64,000 nucleotides of DNA, from contig CM060072.1 of assembly GCA_030533445.1 (NCBI GenBank), positions 20,029,767 to 20,093,766 on the forward strand, in the 5' to 3' direction. The stretch comes from Cyprinodon diabolis. Taxonomy: Eukaryota; Chordata; Actinopteri; Cyprinodontiformes; Cyprinodontidae. A program made the position numbers and the translations under genes. The notes below the pieces were generated by a model that saw only the letters and a list, made by a program, of their open reading frames with translations, had not been told where the DNA came from and did no database searches. Below, one piece after another: positions 1-10,984 of this stretch. The stretch's first letter is position 1. Every line of letters begins with the position of its first letter.

Positions 1-2291
1 TATATCTTATCAAAAACCTAATCCAAATTATAATTTGTAAATTACTATGACTTCATATTGAAAGCTTATATGACCGTTTTGTTTTTCATTAAGTGCAGCC
101 ATGCTAAGTAAAAAAAAAAACTAATTCTAAAGAGGAATTTCTTTCATACAGATGTTTCTACAGTAGCAGCCACAGACACAAGAATTAAATCTAGTCCTCC
201 TGAGTGAACACAAATGTCGACTCACATCCACACACATAAATAACGCACTTGTGAACCATCTGTGAAGCCACAGAGAATGTGAAAACACAGCTGGATGTGC
301 TTCACCTACCTCTTAACCTTAAAGGCCAAAATGCCAAGTCAGAGTACAGCAATGCACTAGAGAGGGGCTGCTTCAGGAATTTATGTTATATAATTTTCTT
401 AATAAAAATATATATAAAGTATTATCATTGGGATAATAAGAACATATTAAATACATATGGTAACCACAGTGGTTCACCTTGATGAACCACCAGCTGCTTT
501 ATGCCGTCACTCGACGCCCCTCCCCGTCCGAGCTTGCTTAATATCCCACAAGGGCAAAGCTGTTGAGTGGAACCATGTCCATGACCATGTCAAATATTAC
601 TGCACCACTGCTGAAGCTGAGAGAATTGTCCCTACAGGGTGTCAAGTAAATTACTTCTCTCACCATCGTTTAAATTTGGAATGTATCCTTAGAACAGCAT
701 CAACTGCAGAACTAAATGGAAAAATTACCTTGAAGCAACTAAACAATGTGGAAAACATTAAAAGATACAATCATGCGTTCACTTTTTTCAGCTTAAAAGT
801 ATGCTACAGTTATATCAGAGCTATATTTGTTGCAATTACTTTGTTTAAGAGTGTCTACAACTTAAAAACATGAAAAATGATAAAACCTCACCTAAAGCTT
901 CCCTTAATCATGTTTCTTGGCTTAAAAATAGCCATTTCCTTCACCGGACAGGAATTCAGAGATGTGAGTCCTTCCATGCGTCTAGAGCCATGAAGTTGCT
1001 TCCTCCACATGCGATGAGCAAATTACAATGCATAAACAGGGCACATATGACTCATTAATTATCAAGATACAAGGGGAAAAGGTCAAAGACAAAACAAGCA
1101 GAAGATAGCCACAACAGGATCAGGAGGAGGAAAGCCGTAGATCCTACAGTATGTCGTAACTCCACCATACGCAGCTGAGCAAACCTTTCGTAATCCGCTT
1201 CTGCATTCCATCTCATGAAATAATTAGTGACGCGGCCAAGCAGCAAGCTAGCCACATTTGAATCTGATTGTGTTATTGTTTCTGAAAACGCATAAATAAT
1301 AATCAAAGAGATAAGATGTTTTTGAGGGGTTTGCCAGCTGGCTAATAGCAGGGGGTGAAAAGGGGTTAGTATCATCACTAGTAAAATCCTTAAAGCTTAA
1401 TTTCTAATTTTTCTTCTTTACTTGGGAAGGATCTGGGAAATCTATCAAGAACTGCAAACACTTAACTTTGGATCAGAAAACGAGACAGTTGCTTGGCTTA
1501 CTAGATATTAAATTCTCCATCAACTCTTTAGTTAGTGGGGCGCTGGCAGCTGTTCTCCAAGAAAATGCCTTTGTATCACATTACTTTATTTCACTTCTTG
1601 TGGTCAGTCTTGGGGTTGAGCCTGTCTGTCTTTGTTTTATACATAACCTAATAATGACAAATTAAAATGATCAAGAAAAAACATACAGATGCAGTTAGAA
1701 GTTTGAAAGAAAGATTAATTTCATTTTGCTACTAATAATAAAAGCAAATTTTTCAAGCTTTTTTTTGTTTTGTTGTTTGTGTTCAGTACATTATACTAAG
1801 TGAACTTGCTAAAGTGCAAAAAAAAATCTAGTTTATCTTAACAAAACAGGTCACAGAATATGCAAGTTTGTGAAGTAATCAGAAGCTCAGATCACCTCAC
1901 TAACTTCATTAAAAACACATGAGGTGCTTAACAGTGAGGCTTCTCTTCCCTCTGAGCTGAGTCACTTTTTAATCTATCCAGCAACCAGATGGGAAGCAGT
2001 AACCACAATTAATTCATCTTTTCTCTGACAGACACTCTAATACCTGTCTTTTCATGCAACTCGTGACAGAAATACATATCTTCACATATATAAGTGACAA
2101 GTCCCTCTGTTGAGTAGCAGGCTAAGTCTGTGTATTTGATGCCAGGGACCAGGTTTTGAGTCCCAGTTGTCACAGAAAGGTAATCCAGCATGAAAACTCT
2201 GCAAGTTATATGTGCAAGTTGTAATAACTTGCTGTTGTAACCCTTAAGGGGGCAGCTGAATAGGCTAACTCACATTTATATAGGTTTGAAG
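1..2291. other. Unassigned AT-rich DNA
   Basis: I see no recognisable gene, RNA gene or repeat family in this stretch. Short open frames occur (the longest, about 138 codons, at 457-873 on the plus strand), but they show no recognised domain, no splice context and no codon structure that separates them from chance. Short A and T runs are present. Confidence 0.6.
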
Positions 2292-2955
2292 TTAAAGCTG
2301 CAGTCTGTAACATTGAGAAGAGAGCAGACTTCGACTGAAAATTTGAAGAAAAACAGGTTTCACGCCACTCCCCCACCCTCTCTGCTTCACTCATGCCCCA
2401 CCTCCAAGCTCCACCCCTCTAACAGCATCTGCGCGGCTACCGCATGCGACCAGAAGCGTCCAAGCAGCGTACGCGGCATGGAGTGTGAACCGGTAAGAGC
2501 GATAACACTCACCTCCAAGCAGCTAGATATAAGATGCTGGTTATACCGAAGTTTGCCGTGTAAGCAGCTGTCGGCAGGGGCAGTAAGGGCAGTTTCTCTT
2601 TCGCTGGTGGCTGTCGCTCCGCCATGACCTCCACGCGCGTCCTCCTGACTGCGGCAGCCGGGCGGCAGCCAGGCGGCAGCGGCAGGTTAAGCGGTGAGAG
2701 GGGGGGGGGGCAGCGGGATTCAGCGTGTGTGAGCTGTGATTGACACTCCATCAGACGCTCCTCTGGCTGTGATTGGTTGTTTTGACTCGTCCCGAAATAT
2801 TCTTTCCAGATTGAAATACAGGCAGTATGCGGGACCAATTGAAGCAGTTTTTTTCACAGGTTGCATATCACATGTACTGCTGTCTGGGAATAGGGACAGT
2901 TTTAGCCAATATGACGAAAAAGTGATTTTTAAAAACCTACAGACTTCAGCTTTAA
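2292..2955. mobile_element. TTAA-flanked MITE, about 656 bp
   Basis: A non-autonomous DNA element. Both ends are flanked by TTAA (2292-2295 and 2952-2955). The inward ends are inverted repeats: left AGCTGCAGTCTGTAA, right (reverse complement) AGCTGAAGTCTGTAG. The interior is GC- and CpG-rich in its left two thirds and has a G11 run near 2700. TTAA target duplications are typical of piggyBac and Kolobok superfamilies; I cannot say which from the ends alone. No transposase is visible; open frames inside are short and unrelated to known families. Confidence 0.7.
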
Positions 2956-3582
2956 GTGGCTGCAAGTCTGCACACTCGGTGGGAAAGGTTCAAGAAAAGA
3001 AGATCTAAGAAGGAATACCTTGTTTGGTTACTCAAGGAACAGACACAGGACTTGTTATGAATACGCTATGTATACGCTGGCTAAATCGGCAAGGTGTGAC
3101 AGGGCCCATACCTTGAGATCAGATGAAGCTTGTGCACTGCTTCTCTCTCCATTTGCTATTCATTGTCAATGTTTTGCATGATTTGTTCATGTTTCTTTTT
3201 TTGTTTCCTACTTGTTTGCTACCATTGCGTTACTTTTTATCATGTAAATGGAGGAGGAAAAAAGCAACATAAGCTTCAAAATTGACCCATAGAAAAACAG
3301 TAGTATGTATGTGGTATTAGTTACTCTGATGTCAAAGTAGCAGTACAAGCCTTGGGGGAAAAAAACAGTATCAGTCATTCTCTAATTAATACACCTCTGG
3401 ATGATACATCTACATTCAAAATGAATTGAATATGATTTGAATGACATCACAAAACATGAATCTAAGCTGAAGGCTTACTCTGTGTCAAATTAAGCACATA
3501 ACTGGTATTAAACGATCCCTTCTGCCTAGATAGCGACAATAAGTAATGAAAAGAAGCTAGACTAGAACTGGGTCTCAAAGAT
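2956..3582. other. Unassigned, with one dispersed block
   Basis: No gene is seen. A block at about 3045-3111 recurs at about 45260-45345 (see that entry). The rest is unassigned. Confidence 0.5.
3045..3111 (+). repeat. Dispersed block shared with 45.26 kb
   Basis: The block reads GGACTTGTTATGAATACGCT, then a variable part, then GCAAGGTGTGACAGGGCC. The same order with a few substitutions is found at about 45260-45345 on the same strand. The family is not recognised; it could be part of a longer decayed mobile element. Confidence 0.5.
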
Positions 3583-4038
3583 AGGGCTGAATGATTTTGC
3601 CAACAATCAAAATTGCAATTATTTTAAACCAATATTGTGATGCAATTTTAGTTTGATTTTCCTTTGCACTAACCAAAGGATGTAGGTGGGTAGGATGTAG
3701 CTGACACCCACTGCTGGGTGTCAGTTTTTTCATTACCTTGAATGCGTGCTTGTCCAGTCCACCGTTGCAGAACTTTACTGTAACCTTAGTTTGGAAAACG
3801 GCTTATTTCTACTTGCATGAATAGATCGGCAAGCTAGCAGAAGGTTTATTTCCTTTTTCGTGGAAGCAATCCCACTTTAAACACATAACCTCCACTTTAA
3901 AGGCTGGAGTAAGAAAAAAAGTAGTCTCTTTCTGTTGCAAAATGTAACAGGATCTAAATTGAGTGCCTCTGCCATTTGAAAATTTCCTTTTCTTAAATTG
4001 CGATTGTATTGCAAATGCAATTAATTGCCCAGCCTTAC
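3583..4038. mobile_element. Inverted-repeat MITE (AGGGCTG ends)
   Basis: The left end reads TAGGGCTGAATGATTTTGCC and the right end, reverse complemented, TAAGGCTGGGCAATTAATTG. The subterminal parts are AT-rich with repeated AATTGCAAT-like words on both sides, a pattern I recognise from abundant teleost MITEs with GGGCTGGGCAAT-like ends. No coding capacity. Exact ends and target duplication are uncertain. It contains the hairpin at 3701-3724. Confidence 0.55.
3701..3724. repeat. Perfect 10-bp hairpin followed by a T run
   Basis: CTGACACCCA pairs with TGGGTGTCAG across a 4-nt loop CTGC, and the 3' arm is followed by TTTTTT. It lies inside the MITE at 3583-4038 and is most simply part of that element. 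A bacterial-style terminator reading is not meaningful in this genome. Confidence 0.6.
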
Positions 4039-4383
4039 TCAGAACAAACATGAACTGGACCGTAACGTCTCAGGGCTCCTGCTCTACACTGCATCCAACA
4101 GGAGAGCCCAATCATTTCCTTCACCTGGCTGGATAATTCATACCATAATGGCTTCTCCAGAGTTTTGGAGAACTAAGCCTCATCACCATATGAAAGAGGC
4201 TATAGTAAAAGTAAGATATTTTACCTCATAATCTAAATATCATTCTCAGGTATTGTAAACACAATGACATCAGGGTTAACTGCTTTGTAATTTAAATAAT
4301 TAAATTATTTAATGATAACAGTTTTAGCCAAACGGTGACTAACAACACACACCTCGAGGAAAAGTTGAAAAAAGGTATATAAC
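4039..4383. other. Unassigned
   Basis: Nothing recognisable in this interval. Confidence 0.5.
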
Positions 4384-4430
4384 GATTGATAGACTTTATT
4401 AATCTCACTTTGGAGAAATGTACTTGTACT
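4384..4430 (-). repeat. 3' end fragment of SINE
   Basis: ACTTTATTAATCTCACTTTG and the following bases match, with substitutions, the 3' end (minus orientation) of the SINE copy at 5524-5742. Only about 45 bp remain. Confidence 0.45.
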
Positions 4431-4523
4431 TCGACTCAATAGTCAAAAAGAAGGTGCCAAACGTCGGAAAAGGTACATGGGTTATATACAGTATATACAG
4501 TGTGTCCACACACTCACTCACTA

Positions 4524-4578
4524 ACACACACACACACACACACACAAATACATATATATATATGTGTGTGTGTGTGTG
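4524..4578. repeat. (CA)n-(TA)n-(TG)n microsatellite
   Basis: A CA tract (about 4524-4546), a short TATATATATA core and a TG tract (4563-4578). The CA and TG arms are complementary, so the locus can form a hairpin. Confidence 0.9.
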
Positions 4579-4604
4579 AGATTATATAGGATTTATGCAC
4601 ATGT

Positions 4605-5471
4605 TTAAAGGAATAGTACACCCAAAACATGATTAGCCTTCATTTTCTACTCACCCCCATGCTGAACAACACTCTGGAGTACTTTTTTGATATCTCAAAT
4701 GCATCTGGAGATCTGGGAGGCTTCTTGCTGTCTGCTGACATTCAAATAATAGAGGTCCATGGCGCCCGAGGCAGAAAGGTCCATAGAAGTCCACAAAAAA
4801 CGTGTCAATATTCCTCCATACTGCTCGTCCAATGTATTCCAAGTGTCCTGAGTGGGTAGCGTCCATAATTTACTCGAAACAAAGTCCTTTAGAATGTTTT
4901 TCGAGCATAAACAATAGTGTATAGGATTTCCTAACCAAACCAGACGAAAGTGCGCATTCAGCGTCTGCTCTGCCGATAATGCAAGCGTAGAAGAAGAAAT
5001 TTGCTGTTTACCTGTGCAAAGAAAGAAACAACGAAAGAAAAATGTCTGAGGACTTCAGTGTTGAGGAAGAGCATGAGTTCTTTGCCGAGCTGAATGCGCA
5101 CTTTCGTCTGGTTTGGTCTGCCGCGGTTTCCGTAGACTCGTGAACGCGCTTTTAGGAAATCCTATACACTACTGTTTATGCTCTAAAAACATTCTAAATG
5201 AATTCGTTTTTGGACGCTACCCACTCAGGACACTTGGAATACATTGGACGAGCAGTATGGAGGAATATTGACACGTTTTTTGTGGACTTTTATGGACCTT
5301 TCTGCCTCGGGCACCATAGACCTCCATTATTTGAATGTCAGCAGACAGCAAGAAGCCTCCCAGATCTCCAGATGCATTTGAGATATCAAAAAAGTACTCC
5401 AGAGTGTTGTTCAGCATGGGGGTGAGTAGAAAATGAAGGCTAATCATGTTTTGGGTGTACTATTCCTTTAA
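4605..5471. mobile_element. Fold-back TTAA element, about 859 bp
   Basis: Nearly the whole element is one palindrome. The left arm (4609-4962) is the inverted copy of the right arm (5089-5467); about 126 bp of unique sequence lies between. Both outer ends are AGGAATAGTACACCC preceded by TTAA (4605-4608 and 5468-5471). The left arm lacks about 48 bp that the right arm and the copy at 46.3 kb keep, just inside the AGGATTTCCTA motif. Each arm carries an open frame of about 71 codons, and these differ between copies by amino-acid changes, so they are probably not under selection. TTAA flanks suggest a piggyBac- or Kolobok-mobilised non-autonomous element. A third, 3'-shortened copy lies at 46310-46892. 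Confidence 0.85.
5042..5143 (+). CDS. Small ORF in fold-back element centre (33 aa)
   Basis: An ATG opens a 33-codon frame beginning MSEDFSVEEEHEFF, acidic and glutamate-rich, ending at TGA 5141-5143. It starts in the unique centre and runs into the right arm. The copy at 46790 keeps the same start with V-to-VG and A-to-T changes before diverging at its C-terminus. It may be the remnant of an N-terminal transposase or host exon captured by the element. I do not recognise it, and its short length means it could be chance. Confidence 0.3.
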   Translation: MSEDFSVEEEHEFFAELNAHFRLVWSAAVSVDS

Positions 5472-5523
5472 TGCCCAGGGTATTAAATGGGTATTTATAT
5501 AAATAATCATAATTGAATAGAAC

Positions 5524-5742
5524 TTTATTGATCTCACATTGAAGAAATTTACCTCTACATTTAACCCATCCCCTCGGGGAGCATTAAGCTGCCATAGTGG
5601 GGGGCACCCGGGGTTCGGGGTTTAAGGGTCTTGCTCAGAGAGCCAGAGTGGCAGTCTATGGGAGTGGGGTTTGAACTTACAACCTCAGGATTCCAAGCTC
5701 TATGCCCCAACCACTAGGTCACCACTCCACTATATAAAAGGA
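5524..5742 (-). repeat. tRNA-derived SINE, minus strand
   Basis: On the minus strand it begins near GTGGTGACCTAGTGGTTGGG (A-box-like), has a B-box-like AGTTCAAACCCC about 50 nt on, and ends AATGTGAGATCAATAAAGTT. It shares head, body and tail with the copy at 28016-28240. SINEs of this kind are moved by LINE reverse transcriptase and transcribed by RNA polymerase III. Confidence 0.75.
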
Positions 5743-7640
5743 GGTATTTATATATATAGTTATTGCACTAACAGAGGAGATTCCTTATTAGCAGGGATCT
5801 CATTTCAAAGCTCTACAAGTGACGCTGTTAATAGCCGTCTTTCCTTACTGTGGGTTGGTGATTCAAACACAGAGTGATTTTCCAGAAAACTAAACCTCTT
5901 ATGGCTTGTTTTTCCTCTCGCACAATGCTGTAAATCCACTAAACATTGGTTCAGTGTCCATATTTTGAATGATGAATGATTAGAATGGCATCAAAATCCC
6001 CAACAGTACGTGGAGTTTTTGCCATGTGTTATGTCTAAAGTGGTAGGAGAATAAATAAAAAAAGCAACAACACAGTCTTCAAGCTTCAGCACCAAGCAGC
6101 CGGTGAGAGATGGAGGGTAAATATTTCCACTGGCTACTTGGGGAGCCAAGGAAGGGAGGGAAACAATCTTTTTTTTTTTTTTTTTTTTTTTTATGCTGTT
6201 TATGTTTACGTTTGTTTTCTGCTGGCTGTCATCTGCTAGACGTTTACCAGAAATATGATGTTTGTATAATAATACCCTGTACTGGATACTAATATTTACT
6301 TTACCTTTATTGTAACTCTTATACAGTTGCATTTTCTAGGACTTTATTCAATGATATGTGTTCAGTAAAAGGTTTGCAGTTCACAGTTAGGAATATAATG
6401 GTGAGGTAATGTTAGGGTTGTGGTTACTGTGCAGGCGTGTGTGATTGAGAAAGAAGGAGGGAAGTCTCTGAGTCACTTTCCGATATTTGTATACAGATGG
6501 TTATCCCCAATAGTAAACCTAAAGCCACAAAAAAAGCAGCCCCGAAGCACAATTAAAGTGAGGTCCCTAAGCTGTGGGATCCTGCTGAGAAAATGCTTTC
6601 TGTTTTTCCTCCCGTTGTTACACTTGTTGGTAACTGTGTCACGGTGAGCTGAGGCAGATTTTACCGGAGATTAACCAGAAAAAAAAAAATCACCTGGTGA
6701 GAAAAACTCTAAATTCAGATATTTTTCTAATCAGTGAATTGGATGCAAATGACATCAGGCCACCGGAGGAAGCCTAGAGATATGAAGACTTATATAGGGA
6801 AAACACATTTTTTGGCAGGTTGTTTTTATTCATTGATACTGTATGTCAAATATGACTTTCTTATACTTTGTAAATAAGTCTCCATGTAAGACTTTCAGTA
6901 CATAACACAATTGCTGAGGGGTCTCTGGCTGTTTTTTATGCTTTTAAAGGGGCCCAGTGACATGCTTTGACTGTAAATGTATTTCCCAGTAGCTCAATGG
7001 TTGCATACAAAAGCCTTCCAATAGAATTAGGATGCATATTGGTTTATTACTTATACTTTTTGATTACTTAATTTTTTGTATCCATTTGCTAGTATATTTA
7101 TAGCAGTTTTTTTAAATATTCAACAAAACTATATAACATGAACAGTGATACAATATTGCATCTAATAAGTAAATAAAGAAAGGAAAGAGCGAATCAACCC
7201 CTAGATATTTGATGCCAAAACGAATAAGACCGGAGGCTGCCCAGAATTCAATATATAGGTTAGAGCTAACTGAAATGAGAGCTAAATCTGCTGAAGCTAC
7301 CACGATGTGTGAGTAAGTACTGACAGTGGATGGGGACGGAGTACAAAAATATTAATGTCTGCTGATGGAGCCTGATGCAAAAATTCCTTTGGCTCAAACA
7401 GAATTAGGCAAACACTATCAAGAGGAAAGCTTGTTGTATACTGCTTTATTTTGACATAAAAAGGTGTTTTCGTTTTTGGGGGGCCCAGCGTTGTTTTTGG
7501 TAGAGGTATAGCGCGTGACTAGGTCCCCTCAAGCTTTCAATTTCTGTCATGTCATTTCCAAATCTGGAAATGTTGGCACCCTTATGGTAAACTTAGCCTT
7601 AAGATAAGGATTCATATTTTGCATTAAGGTTTGTTTTGGG
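5743..7640. other. Unassigned; one poly(T) run
   Basis: No recognisable gene or repeat family. A T run of about 23 occurs near 6170-6192. Open frames are short and featureless. Confidence 0.5.
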
Positions 7641-7654
7641 TTCTAAGTGGTCCC

Positions 7655-7850
7655 AAAAACCCCCAGCTAACCATCTTCTACCACTTATCCGCCAGGGTTA
7701 CAGGGGGGGTTGCCCATCACAGGGCAACCCACGCATGCATTACAAGAACATGCAAACTTCATGCAGAAAACGGCTGGGCCGGGGTCAAAACCAAGACCTT
7801 CTTGCTTCAACGGAACAGTGCTTCAAACAACATCACTGTGCAGCACATCA
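7655..7850 (+). repeat. SINE-like dispersed repeat, fragment
   Basis: Contains CATCTTCTACCACTTATCC near the left and AGAACATGCAAACTTCATGC plus CCAAGACCTTCTTGC further right. These are landmarks of a very common vertebrate/teleost tRNA-related dispersed repeat. The middle is shortened and the copy is diverged. The three overlapping open frames here are by-products of the repeat. Confidence 0.6.
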
Positions 7851-7918
7851 CAAAACATCATACTTTCTTTTTCCCGTACGAACAATGCACTTCACATTTA
7901 CCTATTAAATATTAAGAA

Positions 7919-7989
7919 ATGCTACAACTAAGAATTAAGTAGGTTAATATTAAGTCAAAGGAACCTACTTAATTCTTAGTGTGTAGCAT
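7919..7989. repeat. 71-nt near-perfect hairpin
   Basis: The 5' arm (7919-7945) and 3' arm (7962-7989) pair along 27 bp with a single bulged G, across a 16-nt loop. The arms include CTAAGAATTAAGTAGGTT and AACCTACTTAATTCTTAG. Size and shape fit a pre-microRNA-like hairpin, but equally a tiny fold-back transposon or a local inverted duplication. No flanking target duplication was seen. Confidence 0.8.
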
Positions 7990-10275
7990 CTCCCAATGGA
8001 AGGAAGACCCAGTGTTGGACCTCTCTATATCTCTTTTGCAACTTATTTTTACTGGTAATGACTCAATTACTTTATGTTCTTGCTAAAAACCTTTGTAGAC
8101 ATTCTAACTATTATTTAAATTATAACACAATACTATAAAAATTATATTCTAATTTAACTTGTTATAGGTTTCATAGTAGATCAAAAAGTTTTTTTTTTTA
8201 AACAGCAAAAAATATGTCTTTATATATCAAAATTCTTAAAAAGAGATCTAGAGTTCATACAAGAAGCCTAATGTGACGCTACATAGAAATTATTTTTCAC
8301 ATAGCTTCCTGTGAGCTGTTGTAAGAAACCGTTTGTCTTTGCCACATTGAAAGATCTTAAAACAATTCAGAAAAATACATATTTTCTGTCTTATGTGGGT
8401 TTTGTGGTGGCCTAAACTGTATACAGCACCGGTGGAATTTCAATGTCAAAGTGGGTGGCAAATGTGCAATCTGTGATGTGTATTCCCATTCGAAGTAAAC
8501 TCCCAAGACAGCTTGAGAATGGCAAGAGAACCTTAGTCTCACATGAACAAAAGCACAAACAAAAATAAAAAGAAACAAATATAGAAAATCCTTGTGAATG
8601 CTTGTATTTTCTTTCACCAAACAATATTTGTGTGTGAAAATCGTGATTCCAGTTGATCTTATTCATCAAAAATGATGCAGACATGAAGTCAAGGCTGATG
8701 CCAAGTTGCAGCCTTTATAATGTAGATGAGATGCATCTCAAAGCTGTAATATTAAGTTATCCAACAGATGTTTTTGTCACAGAAGTAAGTGAGTTTCCTG
8801 CTTTGCCCTGCTGAAAATCTAGCCCGTGACCCCATCTGACTCTTGACTCCCTCATTCAGCAATGCAAAACCATGGAAAGTGCAAGATAAACAGCACTGTT
8901 TATTCTGCTGATAAACTTTTAAAGGACTTGACTTAGAACCGGACAAACTGACCTCCCTGCCTTGACAGGCTGAGCAGACACCGTTAAAGACATTCATTTT
9001 TACAAGATGTATGAGATTTGTTCAATGTAGCTGAGAAAAACCTTCTGTAAAAAGGAGCCAAGGCAGACAGCTGAGCAGACAGACTCCAAAACTAACCAAT
9101 CAAAATAACCCTGCTATGTAATCTTGGCTGAAAATATTACTTATAATTAAACTCTAAAATGAGTCCACATAGTGAAATAGTTGAGAAAACATTCTTGACT
9201 GTGCGAATCATACCCGTGCAAAGAGAGGTCTGATCCCCTCAGCAGCTGATAAGAGGAACCATAAGTTGTTTGCACAGAGGCCCTAGTCAGTTGTTGCTCT
9301 ACCAACTAGATATCCATATGGTTCATGTTAGAAACCGTCTTTCTTGCACGCCCCATCGCTCCACAAAAAAAGAAAAAAAAAATCTAAAGTCTCTGTGGTT
9401 TTTATGCCGACCAGAGGCTGACACTGAGGCCAGCGGACTGCTGAGCTGGAGCGTGCAGGAGCTGTTGAAAAAGTATAGAGTAACAATGCGAAAAAAGTCT
9501 GTTTCCCTCTGTGCAGCAGGAAAGCAGGAGCTGTGGATGCAAGTGAAGCCGACATCAGATATGCCTAACTATTGTGGTCGGGCACTTAAATGTAACCCTG
9601 GGTTCTCTGTTTTAAGCTTCTGGGCAAACAGACATCACTGGGCAGTTATAAATACATTTTATGACAAAGGAAAAATGTAAAGTTCAGTAATAAAAGGAAA
9701 GACTAGCAAAGTAATTTACTTACTTTTGTCTTTTTAAAGAATTATACTGTGACTATAGAGGTTTAGCTGCCATTTTCATGTAATTGTTGGTTCCTTCCAC
9801 TTTTGATTTCTAAAAATCAGCCCTAAAGTATGTCTCCAGGAGCGGTGCACTAGCCAATACAGTTTATGGGTTTTCCTTTAGAGCTGACCTGCTGACTCTA
9901 GATTTTCAACAGAAAAATACAATGTGCTGTTGGTTATTTGATTGAGCTGCTAGTTTTAATCCAAAAGAAGACGAAGGAACTGAAAAATTGACAGATCATA
10001 CCTGTCTGCTTTAAAATTCCTAACGTTGATCTCAACCAAGAAGTGTACAAAAAGTGAATGTATTCATTGACTGATAAATGGTGAAACTTCTTACGTCATA
10101 TTTTGTTATATGGGGAAAACAACTTTGGATTATTCTGTATTTGACCCACAGATCTGAGCTAATCAAGTGAAAATGACCAGATTCTGAGCTATGTAAGAGC
10201 GATCAGTGCATTTTAACTCTCAAGTAAATGTATTCAGTAAAATATTGACCCACAATGGAAAAACTATGTAGAAAT
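7990..10275. other. Unassigned; possible exon-like islands
   Basis: No recognised repeat or gene. Two short coding-like stretches are noted as findings: 8412-8560 on the minus strand, and about 9415-9560 on the plus strand within an open frame of 136 codons (9270-9680). Neither has a recognisable domain, and I do not call them genes. Confidence 0.4.
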
Positions 10276-10546
10276 CAGTAAAAACTTCTTAAATAAAGTG
10301 TATTTACCCTTAATTTCAGTAGGTAAACAAGATGATATGCCAATGAAATTAGTATTTTTTTACTCTTAAAATAAGATAATTAGATAATATGCACTCGTAA
10401 TAAGACAATGCAATTGTTTTTTTCTTATTCTAAAAATAAATTATCTAATTTCATTGGCAAAGTGTCTCATTTACCTCCTCACTTCAAGACAAAATGCACT
10501 AATTTTAAGAAAAAAATTACTTATTAAGATTTACATTTGTTGCAGT
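10276..10546. repeat. AT-rich palindromic MITE-like repeat
   Basis: Inverted similarity: the left part has GCCAATGAAATTAGTA after GGTAAACAAGATG, and the right part, reverse complemented, has GCCAATGAAATTAGAT after GGTAAATGAGACA. A TTGCAGTGCA motif at the right edge resembles the CACTGCAA-type ends of abundant teleost MITEs. The left end is not clear and there is no coding capacity. Confidence 0.5.
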
Positions 10547-10984
10547 GCAGTAGACTTTATGATTTGTCTTCACTTAAAGCTGCATGCTATGAGCATTAAA
10601 CCTATTGGTATAAACATTTCCATAGAGCCCAATAACATGAGGGAGCCAACAGATTATTCTTCCATAGAGGTCTAAATAAAATAGGGATCATATTCTCCCT
10701 TTTATTTGCAGCCTGAGCTCAATAATAAACGTTTTGGCATCAATAAGACCCTCTGATCTGAGTTGCTTTTATAGCCCCTCCACTACATCGTGGCTTGTGC
10801 ACAGCAGCCTGAACAGCTGCCAGCTCTGCATGCAAGGTGAAGATGCAGTATTCACCCCTAAAAAGGAAAAAATCTGCGCTCTCCCACCAATCAAGAGTTC
10901 TTTTCAGTTTTAGATCCAATGAGAGAAATAAACTACAAACACATTTAGAGTGGAGATGAGTAAAAGGTGTCACTTACATTCATG
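10547..10984. other. Unassigned
   Basis: Nothing recognisable apart from short AT-rich words. Confidence 0.5.

Noticed and set aside
457..873. 138-codon open frame
   Set aside because: No domain, no splice or promoter context, ordinary composition; likely chance.
3701..3730. Hairpin plus T run resembling a bacterial terminator
   Set aside because: The genome is eukaryotic and the hairpin lies inside a MITE.
4651..5425. Paired open frames of about 71-75 codons in the fold-back arms (also 46356-46571)
   Set aside because: They are the same arm sequence read in opposite directions; differences between copies are mostly amino-acid changing, so no sign of selection.
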